Source: Schizochytrium sp. TIO01
Lineage: Eukaryota; Sar; Bigyra; Thraustochytrida; Thraustochytriidae
DNA: 64,000 nt
Direction: 5' to 3'
NCBI GenBank assembly: GCA_004764695.1
Contig: SMSO01000032.1
Location: forward strand, 1,262,501-1,326,500
Numbering within the stretch: position 1 is the stretch's first letter; every line of letters starts with the position of its first letter. The translations under genes and the position numbers were made by a program. The notes below the pieces were generated by a model that did not search any database, had not been told where the DNA came from, and worked only from the letters and a program-made list of their open reading frames with translations. Shown in pieces: positions 51,892 to 61,416 of this stretch.

Positions 51892-54800
51892 ATGTCAAGC
51901 GCTCGACGATGGGTGAGTGACCACCTGCACGATTTACTTGGGTTTAGCGAGCGTGCTGCTGAGGATTTCGTGTTGGCGTTGGGCAAGTCAGCAAAGAGCG
52001 TTGCGGACGCAGAGGTTCGCCTGCACGCATTTGACTTCCCGCAAGATTCCCGTACGTATGAATTCGCGAGGGCTCTGCTGGCAAAAGTTGGGTCGTCCAA
52101 ATCGTCGTCATCATCTTCGTCCTCTTCAAATTCGAATATAAATGCTGTTTCGGCTTCGGGCTCCGAATCATATGGACTTCTCCTCGAGGATCCTGAAGGC
52201 AATGCAGGTGCGGATAGAGATAGAGATGGGAAATCGCGGAAGCGCAAGAAGCATCATAAAGATAAAGACAACAAAAAAAGCAAAAACAAAAAGAGCGATA
52301 AATCTCGTGAAGAACGTAAGCAAGAACGCAAGAGGGCCCGTGAAGACCGTCTCCATGCACCCTCTGCAGATGGATTTGCTGAAGAAGATGTTGCCATCGT
52401 CATCCCTGGCCAAGACAATGAGGAGGATGATGTTGAAGAACAAGAAGATGTGCAAGAAGATGTTCAAGAAAACGATGGCCAAACCAGAACAAGCGATACC
52501 AACGACACAGATAATTCAACCGGGCTTCATGACGCAGATGACAAGAAGGAAACCGAGCATGAACGCAAGCTTCGCGAGTTCAAGGAGTTCGTGGGCTCAG
52601 GAGAAGATGGCAAGGCCGAAGATCAACGTATGAAAACCCGAGCCGCGGAGAAAGAACAGGAGAAACTCAAGCAAAAGCTTCAACAAAGCCAGGATGAAAG
52701 CGAGCGACTTCGTCGTGAATTCACAATAGACGAACTGCGCGATGAGTCTCGATTTGCTTATTTGAAGAAACGCGAGGAACGTGAACTGAAACTTCTTGAA
52801 GCGAGTATTCAAGACGAGGAAAACCTTTTCCAAGGTCAAGAGCTCACAGAAAAAGAGAAAAAGGATTTAGAAATGCGCAAAGAGCTAAAAAGGTTGATTG
52901 AAAGTCGTAAACAAATCGAACAAAACGCCAACAGCGAGTTTTACCAGCTTCCTGATTCCTATGAAGATTCTGAAGGCAAGATCAATGCGCAGAAAAGGGA
53001 TGCGCTGCTATCTCAGCGGTATCATGATGAGGGTAGAATGAAAACAGAAAACGATGTATGGGAAGAACAACAAACCAAGCTTGCAAGATCTCAAAATCGG
53101 TACGCCTCAACGGGGACATCAACTTCATCAACTCAAAATGGCGAGGATGCTGCCTATGAGCTTATTCGGGCTAGTGAAATTGGTTTTGTACCCACCAAAC
53201 GCATTCCAGGGTCGAAGCCATCGAATAGGCTTAGGAAAAGGCTATCTGCGTCCCCAAGGTGGTGAAGAAAGCCCAGCTGAAGGTGCAACAGATCCCAATA
53301 AAATTCAAGAGGGGGGGGATGCTGAGGAGAAGCCTAAAACGATGGCTGAGGTCAGAGCTGCACTTCCAGTCTTTCCTTATCGTGAAGAACTGTTACGTGC
53401 AATAAAAGATCATCAAATCTTGATTGTTGTCGGTGAGACCGGATCTGGTAAGACAACGCAAATCCCTCAGTACATTCATGAGGCTGGGTATTCCGCTCTA
53501 GGAAAAATTGGTTGTACTCAGCCACGTCGAGTGGCTGCTATGAGCGTAGCTGCACGTGTCGCACAAGAAATGTCTGTAAAGCTTGGTCGCGAAGTAGGGT
53601 ATTCTATCCGTTTTGAAGATTGCACATCGGACAAAACACTGATTAAATACATGACTGATGGTATGCTTCTGCGAGAGTTCATGACATCCCCTGATCTTGC
53701 GGATTACAGCGCGATGATGATCGATGAGGCGCATGAACGTGGATTGAACACTGATATTTTGTTTGGGTTAATCAAGGACATTGCTCGGTATCGTAAAGAC
53801 TTGCGCGTGATTGTGGCTAGCGCTACACTTGATGCACAAAAGTTTGCAGCTTATTTTGACAACGCTCCAATTTTTAATATCCCTGGTCGGCGTTATCCGG
53901 TTGACATTATGCACACCAAAGCTCCGGAAGCTGACTATCTTGATGCTGCGGTAGTCACTACTCTTCAGATCCACATCAGCGAACCAACTCCTGGTGATAT
54001 TCTTATTTTCCTTACTGGTCAAGAAGAAATTGAAGCTGCACGTGAGAGCCTTGTTCAACGTACGCGTGGCCTCGGTAGTCGTATCAAAGAACTTTTAATT
54101 TGTCCAATTTATGCTTCCCTTCCAAGTGAAGAGCAAGCTAAAGTATTTGTTCCAACGCCTAAAGGTGCTCGCAAGGTTGTGCTTGCAACTAACATTGCAG
54201 AAACTTCTTTGACCATTGATGGCATCTGCTATGTAATCGACACTGGATTTTGCAAGCAAACAAGTTACGATGCCAGAACTGGAATGGACTCTTTGATGGT
54301 CACACCAGTATCGCAGGCCGGTGCGCAACAACGTGCTGGTCGTGCTGGTCGTACAGCACCTGGTAAATGTTTCCGCCTTTATACCGAGTGGTCTTTTAAA
54401 CATGAATTGGAGGAAACTACTACTCCAGAGATTCAGCGAAGTAACTTAACCTCAGTGGTTCTTATGCTCAAAAGTTTAGGCATCAATGATCTCATTGGCT
54501 TTGACTTCATGGATCCGCCGCCTCCAGAAGCCCTGATACGATGCTTGCAGCAACTATATGCGCTTGGTGCATTGACTGACAAAGGAGAACTTACAAAGCT
54601 TGGACGCAGAATGGCTGAATTTCCAGCGGACCCAATGCTCTCCAAGTCACTGTTGGCTGCAGAGCATTATGGTTGCGTTGAAGAAGCCTTGACCGTATCT
54701 GCAATGCTCGATGTTAATGCATCGGTTTTCTACCGACCACCAGACAAAGCCGTTCTTGCAGATACGGCTCGTAAAACTTTTGCTCAGGGTGAAGGTGCTT

Positions 54801-55351
54801 GGGGCGACCATATGGTGCTAAAAACTGTGTATGAGCAATGGGCCGCTACAAACTATAGTGCTGCATGGTGTTATGAAAACTATGTGCAGGTTCGAAGCAT
54901 GCGCCGTGCTCGAGATGTACGTGATCAACTTGCGGAGTTGTGCGATCGCGTTGAAATGGAACGGAGCTCTAGTACTGACTCAGAGGCTCTGCGTAAGGCC
55001 ATCACTGCAGGATATTTCTTCCATACAGCTAAGTTGCAAAAGGATGGCTCCTACAAAACGGTCAAGGACCAATACAGTGTCCATGTTCACCCGTCAAGTA
55101 GCTTGCACAAACGTGATCCTCTGCCAAAATTGGTTCTTTATCATCAACTCCAACGCACAAAGCAGGAGTACATGCGTCAGATCTTAGTGATAAAGCCAGA
55201 ATGGCTTTTAGAGATTGCACCTCACTTTTACACACAACGAGATATTGACGAGATGATGCGCGCAGGCAAGCCTCGCAATAATGTAATTGCATCAGTTATT
55301 AACGCAAAGGGCGATGCCCCTGAGAAATATCAAGTAGAGAAGAGTTCTTGA
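51892..55351 (+). CDS. DHX16: DEAH-box splicing helicase DHX16/Prp2, with a frame break
   Basis: Two overlapping frames form one protein of about 1152 residues. The first (51892-53265) starts [22 protein letters not shown], like the DHX16 N-terminus, then has Lys/Glu-rich linkers. The second (open to 55351) carries the helicase: [29 protein letters not shown] (Walker A), [20 protein letters not shown] (IDEAHERG), [30 protein letters not shown] and the C-terminal OB-fold region. Prp2/DHX16 uses ATP to remodel the activated spliceosome before the first splicing step. The frames must join between about 53188 and 53265. A one-base indel at AAAA (53236-53239) or removal of a 22-base GT-AG segment (53188-53209) would both restore frame; the former is more likely. 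Confidence 0.92.
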
Positions 55352-55657
55352 TGTTTAAGATAGAGAAGAAGAAAAAAGGAGTTATGGCAACAGACTGGAC
55401 TCAAAACTATGAAACTAAAACTGGAGGAGTCATTAAGTAAGAGTTTACGCTATGGCAAGATCATCATTTGCTATAAAGTTTTAGAAATCTGACAAGATTT
55501 ATTATTAAGTGTAGTTGGTAGAGTATAACATAGTCTTCTTTTTTCTTTCTTACTTTGTTTATTGTCAGTAAAGACGAAAGATCAGAAAAGATTGATTTGG
55601 GGGAGAAACACGATGTTGTAGCTTGGTAAAAACCCAGCTGCACTGCTTTCGCTTAAT
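55352..55657. other. intergenic between convergent genes
   Basis: About 300 bases between DHX16 (plus) and the four-helix protein (minus). No gene seen. Confidence 0.5.
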
Positions 55658-56299
55658 TTAGACCTCGGAGCCATGGGGGGCATTGGAGTTCATGTGGCCA
55701 AAACGGTTGACATTGTGGGAGAAAGGGAGAGAGTACATGAAGGAAAAGAAGAGAAAGAAGAAGAATGCCGCACCAGCGCCGATGGTGCCACAGTAAGCCG
55801 ACGTACTTCCAACGTAGGCAATGGAATTCAGGTATGTGATATTTGTGGAGCACATGCGTGAATACACAGCAGTACTTGTAAATCCAGAAATGGTCACGTA
55901 CGAGATAACAATATCACCAATAAATCCGCCATGACCAAACACCTTCCCAGCCATTTCGTTGTTTTGCTTGAGGAGAAGAATTCCACTGACAGCCATAACG
56001 AAGGCGAAGATCAGAGTAAAGGCTGCAGCAGCAACAGGCCAGCCAAATTGGATGGACCACTTGCTAGCAACGAGGCCGATGACGAGACATGAGAGGCAGA
56101 ACTGGACGATGCGAACAATGACCAGGTGCTTCGCAAGGGCTTGAAAGTCGGCAGCATTCGTGACATGCAATTTGCTGAAGCCAGAATATTTGCCAAATGT
56201 GCTGCTACCAGAGGAGGCATGTGCACGAGGAGGGGGGGTGTTGTGCTCCTCAATAACCGGGACCGGTTCAGCCGGAACGGCGTGGTCTTCTCCACCCAT
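55658..56299 (-). CDS. four-helix membrane protein, MARVEL/CASP-like
   Basis: 213 residues, single exon. A Pro/Ser-rich cytosolic N-terminus of about 55 residues is followed by four hydrophobic helices, at about 58-78 (VIVRIVQFCLSCLVIGLVAS), 86-110, 127-147 and 165-195, and a short polar C-terminus (HNVNRFGHMNS). Helix 1 begins with an Arg in a 'R-x-x-Q-x-x-x-S/A' context, and helix 3 is preceded by a conserved-looking GGFIGD. This spacing is like MARVEL and plant CASP-like proteins, tetraspan proteins of membrane microdomains. No motif proves the family, so take it as a four-helix protein of unknown function. Confidence 0.6.
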   Translation of the reverse strand: MGGEDHAVPAEPVPVIEEHNTPPPRAHASSGSSTFGKYSGFSKLHVTNAADFQALAKHLVIVRIVQFCLSCLVIGLVASKWSIQFGWPVAAAAFTLIFAFVMAVSGILLLKQNNEMAGKVFGHGGFIGDIVISYVTISGFTSTAVYSRMCSTNITYLNSIAYVGSTSAYCGTIGAGAAFFFFLFFSFMYSLPFSHNVNRFGHMNSNAPHGSEV

Positions 56300-57267
56300 G
56301 CTGGTTAAAGTTCTTCAAGCGTTTATAAGCAAAGATAATATCTGTAGTGTTATGCAACTGATTCTCGAGTTTGCGGAATTACAGGTTTGCTGTTATGTTG
56401 CTCCACCCCCCAAAAGCTCCTAGTGCAAGTAAGTACTTTTACTGATGGAGTTGTTTTGTATCGTATTTCAATACTATCTAGAAGAGAATTATATACATAA
56501 AGTTAAACTAAAATTTGACTATTCAAATTTATAAAAAAAAAAAAAAAAAAAAAAAACACTGCCTAGGAAATAGCTCGTGAGAGTCTGATAAAATGTGTGC
56601 CAGGCCAAAGTTGCTGCAAATGAGCCCATAGCTCCACCCACATAGATAATGAGTATTTTAAGATGCATATAGGCGCGAGTATCTGTTTCTTTTGATTAAA
56701 TAAAATTAATAAAATTAATAAAAAAGAAGAAAAGACAGGAACCTGAATTGAGAATACGAAGGAGGGTGTGCGTCTCGCTAGCTAGCTATTGACAAAAATT
56801 GACTGACTGCCACTTTCATTCATTTACTATGCTTCCAAGAACCTCAAGTCCCTACACCAACTCAGCTGCTGAATGATTTCTTCTTCAAGTTCTCTTTCAT
56901 TAGGATGTACCTGCCTACCTGCCTGCACCTGTTGCGTGCGTTGCTTTGTCATTTTAGATACCTTGCCGACAGTGTTGTCTGTTCGAGCTGCCAAGATTAT
57001 TGCTTTGCACGTCATCCATATTTTAGCAACCATTCACTGAGTCAAACCAAATAAGTCGTTTCTACAGGGAGACCAACAAACATTCCTTCACTTACTGTTT
57101 TATTCATGCACTGCCAGGGACCGCATTTTGCATTTTGCATTTTGGCGCCTCTAGTGGTGGTCGTCAGCACAAGGCGTCCCCGTATTTCCCGCCTGCTGAC
57201 GTGCTGCGAGGTTATGTGGCGGATCAAACTGTGCTCTGTGTGTCCCTGGAGCAGCAGTAGTACAAGT
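56300..57267. other. intergenic, AT-rich with poly-A
   Basis: About 970 bases upstream of the four-helix gene. It contains the poly-A tract at 56533 and no recognised gene. Confidence 0.5.
56533..56556. repeat. poly-A tract (24 A)
   Basis: Uninterrupted A run on the plus strand. No retrocopy was recognised beside it. Confidence 0.9.
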
Positions 57268-57573
57268 TCAGATCGCAGGAACGGGGTGCCATTCTGCGCT
57301 CTTCAAGTTCTTATCAGCAGCATCCTTCGCAAAGTTCAACCAATCAACATCGAGGTGCTCAAAGTCGTTCGCTGCACGCCATCATCGAGCGCACAAAAAG
57401 CAGTGGTGGTTATGAATCGCCATGCCCAGACGCACGTAGGTGTGCCTTGGTGTCTTCTGTAGATGTTGCGAGCGATCGTCATTCCAAAACAATGCAGATG
57501 GAAAGAGACCCGAAGCCAGAAAAGTGATTGCGATTGCGATTGAGCGAGTGTGTTTTCCATGCGGCTTGTAGAA
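57268..57573 (-). CDS. candidate small membrane protein gene, spliced, 5' end unresolved
   Basis: Exon 57573-57436 follows a good acceptor (ggttttacag) and reads FYKPHGKHTRSIAIAITFLA, continuing through one hydrophobic helix (about 18 residues) to TPRHTY. A donor (gtgcgt) at 57435 and an acceptor ending 57358 join it in phase 0 to HLDVDWLNFAKDAADKN and onward to WHPVPAI and TGA at 57268. The 3' acceptor could also lie a few bases earlier. The total is at least 75 residues. A possible first exon is the ATG at 57897 (MVALH, then gtgagt), but the link is unproven. A basic stretch followed by one helix and a polar tail would suit a small mitochondrial inner-membrane subunit. I do not recognise the family. 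Confidence 0.38.
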
Positions 57574-60500
57574 CTGTAAAACCTTTCTTACACTAAAAGC
57601 TTTCTTTCTTTCTAATACGTGGCTACGCACCCACGCAAAGCAATCGCTGTCTTCTTGGAGCTCTGTCCGCTATTTATTTCCAAATCGCCTTCGTGCAGAC
57701 CATCGATTTGAGCTCTCGCGTCTTGCGTGCAAGCAGCTCCGGAGATTGGCTCAAGTGCCTCCGCAATTCCAGTTTTCGACAAGCCCTTAGACACCCCCAC
57801 TTCAGAGGATAAACTGGCGCCTCATTATTACATTTGAAAGCTCCTGAGCTGTCAAAGGTTCCCTCTTTGGTGCACACTCACAGTGGAGAGCGACCATCGC
57901 TATCGACAGCTATCGATAACAGCGCTCTGAAGAGCTTGGCTCCGCGGTTCAGAGCGTCAGGCACATTACTCGAGAAGCTCGAACGCAGAAACTGTAGCAT
58001 CGAAGGTGGCAGGTAGCTAGCTACGTATTGCGTCAAACGCGCTCTTAAACTTTGGTTTGAGACTGAAAGAAAACCACTCTTTGCAGCAAATGGGTGAAGA
58101 ATGAATATTAGGCCTAATCGTTGAAAAGTTTACCTCTAGAGGTAGGTAGCACGAAAAGAGCCTTGCAGGTGAGTGAGTAAGTAGCCACGTCTTGAGACCG
58201 TATGGATGGATGGATGTATTGGTTTCCAAATCTCTCGAGCCCGAAGGTCTCCATGAGGCTTGGAGGTGATATGGCCGACCGTAGGGCCATGATTCGGACT
58301 CCAAAGTGGACCATTGCGGCCGCCTTCCAGTGTGCATAATACGTTTTTTTCTTGTCATCGTTATCGTCTCGCACTTTTTTTTCTTCTCTGTTAAATTAAG
58401 AATTAAAAAATAAAATCGAAAAAATAATCAAAGAAACATTGTGACATTTATTGATTTATTCATTAAAATTATGAAGCCGCTGCTCCTGTTGAGTCTGTTG
58501 AATGAATATGTGCATCGTAGAAGCACGCCAAGAGCATCGAAATCTGTTGTTGCGCTTTTGCTCGCTTATTGTTGTTTGCTTTACTGCTTGCTTGCTTGAT
58601 TGCTTGCTTGCTTGCTTGATTGTTCAGTCTGAGGGTGAAAGCGCCTCCTGCAAGAATTACCACCCGCTTCTTTGCAGGAAATGAAGTTAAAAGAACGGTG
58701 TGTTGAATGCATCGATCTTAGATTTTAATTTCGTTCGCGATTGAAGTTTGATCCAAGTACCTTGGATCCCTCAATGACAAAACTCAGACCTCCAGCTTGA
58801 GGCAGCATTTTGGTGCCGTGGCGACCATATACAGGTCCCTGGCTTCAGCATCATGGCTTCTTCCCAGCTTGTGAACGAGGTTGTGGTGAGATCTTCATTT
58901 ATTAAATCGCAGTGGAAGAACCATCACGGTTTATAGGTTTTAATATGTGGCTGTTGATCAAAATATCAGAACGCAATGAGGTTATCAGGTAGTCGAAGTG
59001 AATCATTGAGCGAGGGAGATGGCACGAGCCAGTTTGGGCGCAGAGGTGCTGTTAGATGGATGGCCTTGGACGACGAAGCTTAGTGAGCTTAAGTCTCGAC
59101 GACTATCATGTTGCCAAGCAGCACGTGCAAACTGGAAGATGGAAACTCTTAGTGAAATCGAGACGTCAAAAGCAGGTGAGCACGACAGGAGAGAACGTTT
59201 GCAGCGGAGGATGAATATCACTCGATTGAAGTTGTCACTGCAATCATGATCGAGCTGGATAGCAGCGTGATACAACCAATATGACCAACAACCCTAATAC
59301 ATCGCTGATGATCTTCTGGCTTAGGGTGGGCGTCATAATTTAGTATCGCCTTGACGATTCGCAGAGAAAATATGATATTCGCCATCGATATTGCTGCTCA
59401 TGAGTGATTGTTTTGGCTTGAGTTTATGCCCAAGCTGCTAACTTGAGTCCTCTTGATCTTACTTACATACCATAGTAGGTAGGCCATGCTTTCGGTATCG
59501 TAATTGTAGCCATCATAAATAGTACGTAGCACTTCTTATTTTGATTTAATTTATTACTATTATTCTAAGTATGTGATAATAGTAGGTACTAGGATACTAG
59601 TTTTTGTTTTCGTGTGTTTTGGGTTTTCTAAGAAGATTGAATTTGAGACCTAATGGCTCAAATCCAGGATGAAGACGGAGAAGGGTCCCTATTGTATGAT
59701 TTAGGCAGCCTGTCATTGGTTCGCTTTCACTTCTACAAAATAATTTAGTTTTCAAGTTATCAAACCGTGCTGCTTGCTAACTGGAGTAGGTCTGCAAAGT
59801 TACAAACAATATAATTCACTCCAGGCAATGTCCCATAGGGATGATGACGGCCACAATGTGAGCTGCTCGATGAAAAGGCTTACTTGGAGAGTAATCTCAT
59901 GACGGTTGTTGACGGTTATGGCGGCATTTTGGAACACTGGTCTCTGGTCAGCTCTTCTGAGATGAAATATTGAAATCAATGTTCCGTAACATTAACAAGT
60001 TGGGACGTTACTTCAGCGTGGGGTCGAACAACTTGAGCGCTGCATGGACCTTTCAAAGCAACGAGAAGGCTCTCAAGTGACCTACTGCTTCTATTTGACA
60101 ACAAAGGCATATGTTTTGCGTGTAAAAAATACTCTGCCTTGCCAACGCACTCTGGCTACATGTGGCAAACGGCTTTCCGCTTCCTGACTAAGTGTTCAAT
60201 AGAACTTTTTCTCAGCCACACTTGGCGATGATATGTGGTCTTTGGCTCCTACTACTGTCAACAAACCAACTTAAGTGGAGTCCTATGTTATGCTCTGTAA
60301 TATAGTAATAGTAACAAGAACATGCATAACTTCCCTCGTCGATAAATTACAACTTTGGATATCTTGTCAGCAATTTCTGAAAATTGACTAAAACAACGCC
60401 GCGCAATATGATCTAACCTCTCGCCTTCGTCTATTATTGATGAGTTTGATGGTTTGCTGTGTTAAGGTCAAATTCTCCTGGGCTGGTTCGTGGCGTGCTC

Positions 60501-61416
60501 TAGGGACGCTGTCATTGTCCGCCTACCAGTGAATAATGTCCCACCTTCGACAGATTGTTCTGTGGACAGCACAATCTGGGTTTCTTGGAATGACCTATGC
60601 TATAGTATAGAATATCAGACGGAAAGTAGAAACTCTCCCCCTTTGCTTGATCAGGACTTGGGATGTTTTAAAACATGTCTCAACGTCATCGAACAAATTA
60701 AGCTAGTCTCAATGGGAACCTCCAAAGTCCTTTCAATACTGCAATGATTAATTACTTTATCCTATATTAGAGGTCGATGTACCGGCTTAAGCAGAAGCCA
60801 ATTGAATTTACCCATTGCGCACGAATTTCCAGCTCGAGTGTTCACAACTATCACATTGTACAAATAGCGACTTCAAATAATCAAGGCTTCACCGAGTCAC
60901 TATTCATTTTGTGTTAAAGTATTTCATCTATAATATGACCTTGTATCTTCTATGATGAGTAACCACTAACACTGAACTAGATTAATAAGATGTCGTGTTG
61001 AGAGTTGACTGCTTTATGCTGGTGATAAAATCGTTCAATATTTTGAACATGATACAGATGATACAGGTGCATTGTTCTAGACACCAAGTAGGGCTGAGAC
61101 TGCCATCTCATCAATGTGAAAGAGGAAAAGTTAAAGATTTATTGCTTCTAAGACTAGGCAAGAATATTCCTTGGTTTTAATTGACATTTTCAGTCGAACT
61201 TAGAGTTCGTAAATGAATTAAATCAAAATCGAACTCAGGACCTCATCATCGAATTGCCAGATGTCAGGGCGTTAGAGCGAGTATGAAATTTCAATTAATT
61301 TTAAGCTAATCTCATAGAACAAAGATGATGATATTAGGAAGTAAGTTTATTGTTCCCTGAAACGATAGCCAAAAATTGCGCACGCAAAAGAACAGATGAA
61401 GTAGGAAAAACAGGTT
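57574..61416. other. gene-poor region
   Basis: About 3.8 kb. Short coding-like pieces exist, for instance MASSQLVNEVV at 58852 before a gtgaga donor, and frames at 59019-59250, but none can be joined with confidence. A TTGC-rich repeat lies at 58570-58621. The stretch 61215-61290 has a weak tRNA-like look and is discussed among the rejected items. The rest is AT-rich with no recognised feature. Confidence 0.45.
58570..58621. repeat. (TTGC)n microsatellite
   Basis: Imperfect tandem TTGC/TTGA units. Confidence 0.85.

Noticed and set aside
58017-58374. Overlapping frames on both strands (for example SMRLGGDMADRRAMIRTPKW, plus)
   Set aside because: Both strands look equally coding-like, no splice partner or family was found.
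61215-61290. tRNA-like segment (minus strand, GAGGTCCTGAGTTCGA resembles a T-arm)
   Set aside because: No proper acceptor stem, D-arm or A-box can be drawn; at best a relic of a tRNA-derived element.
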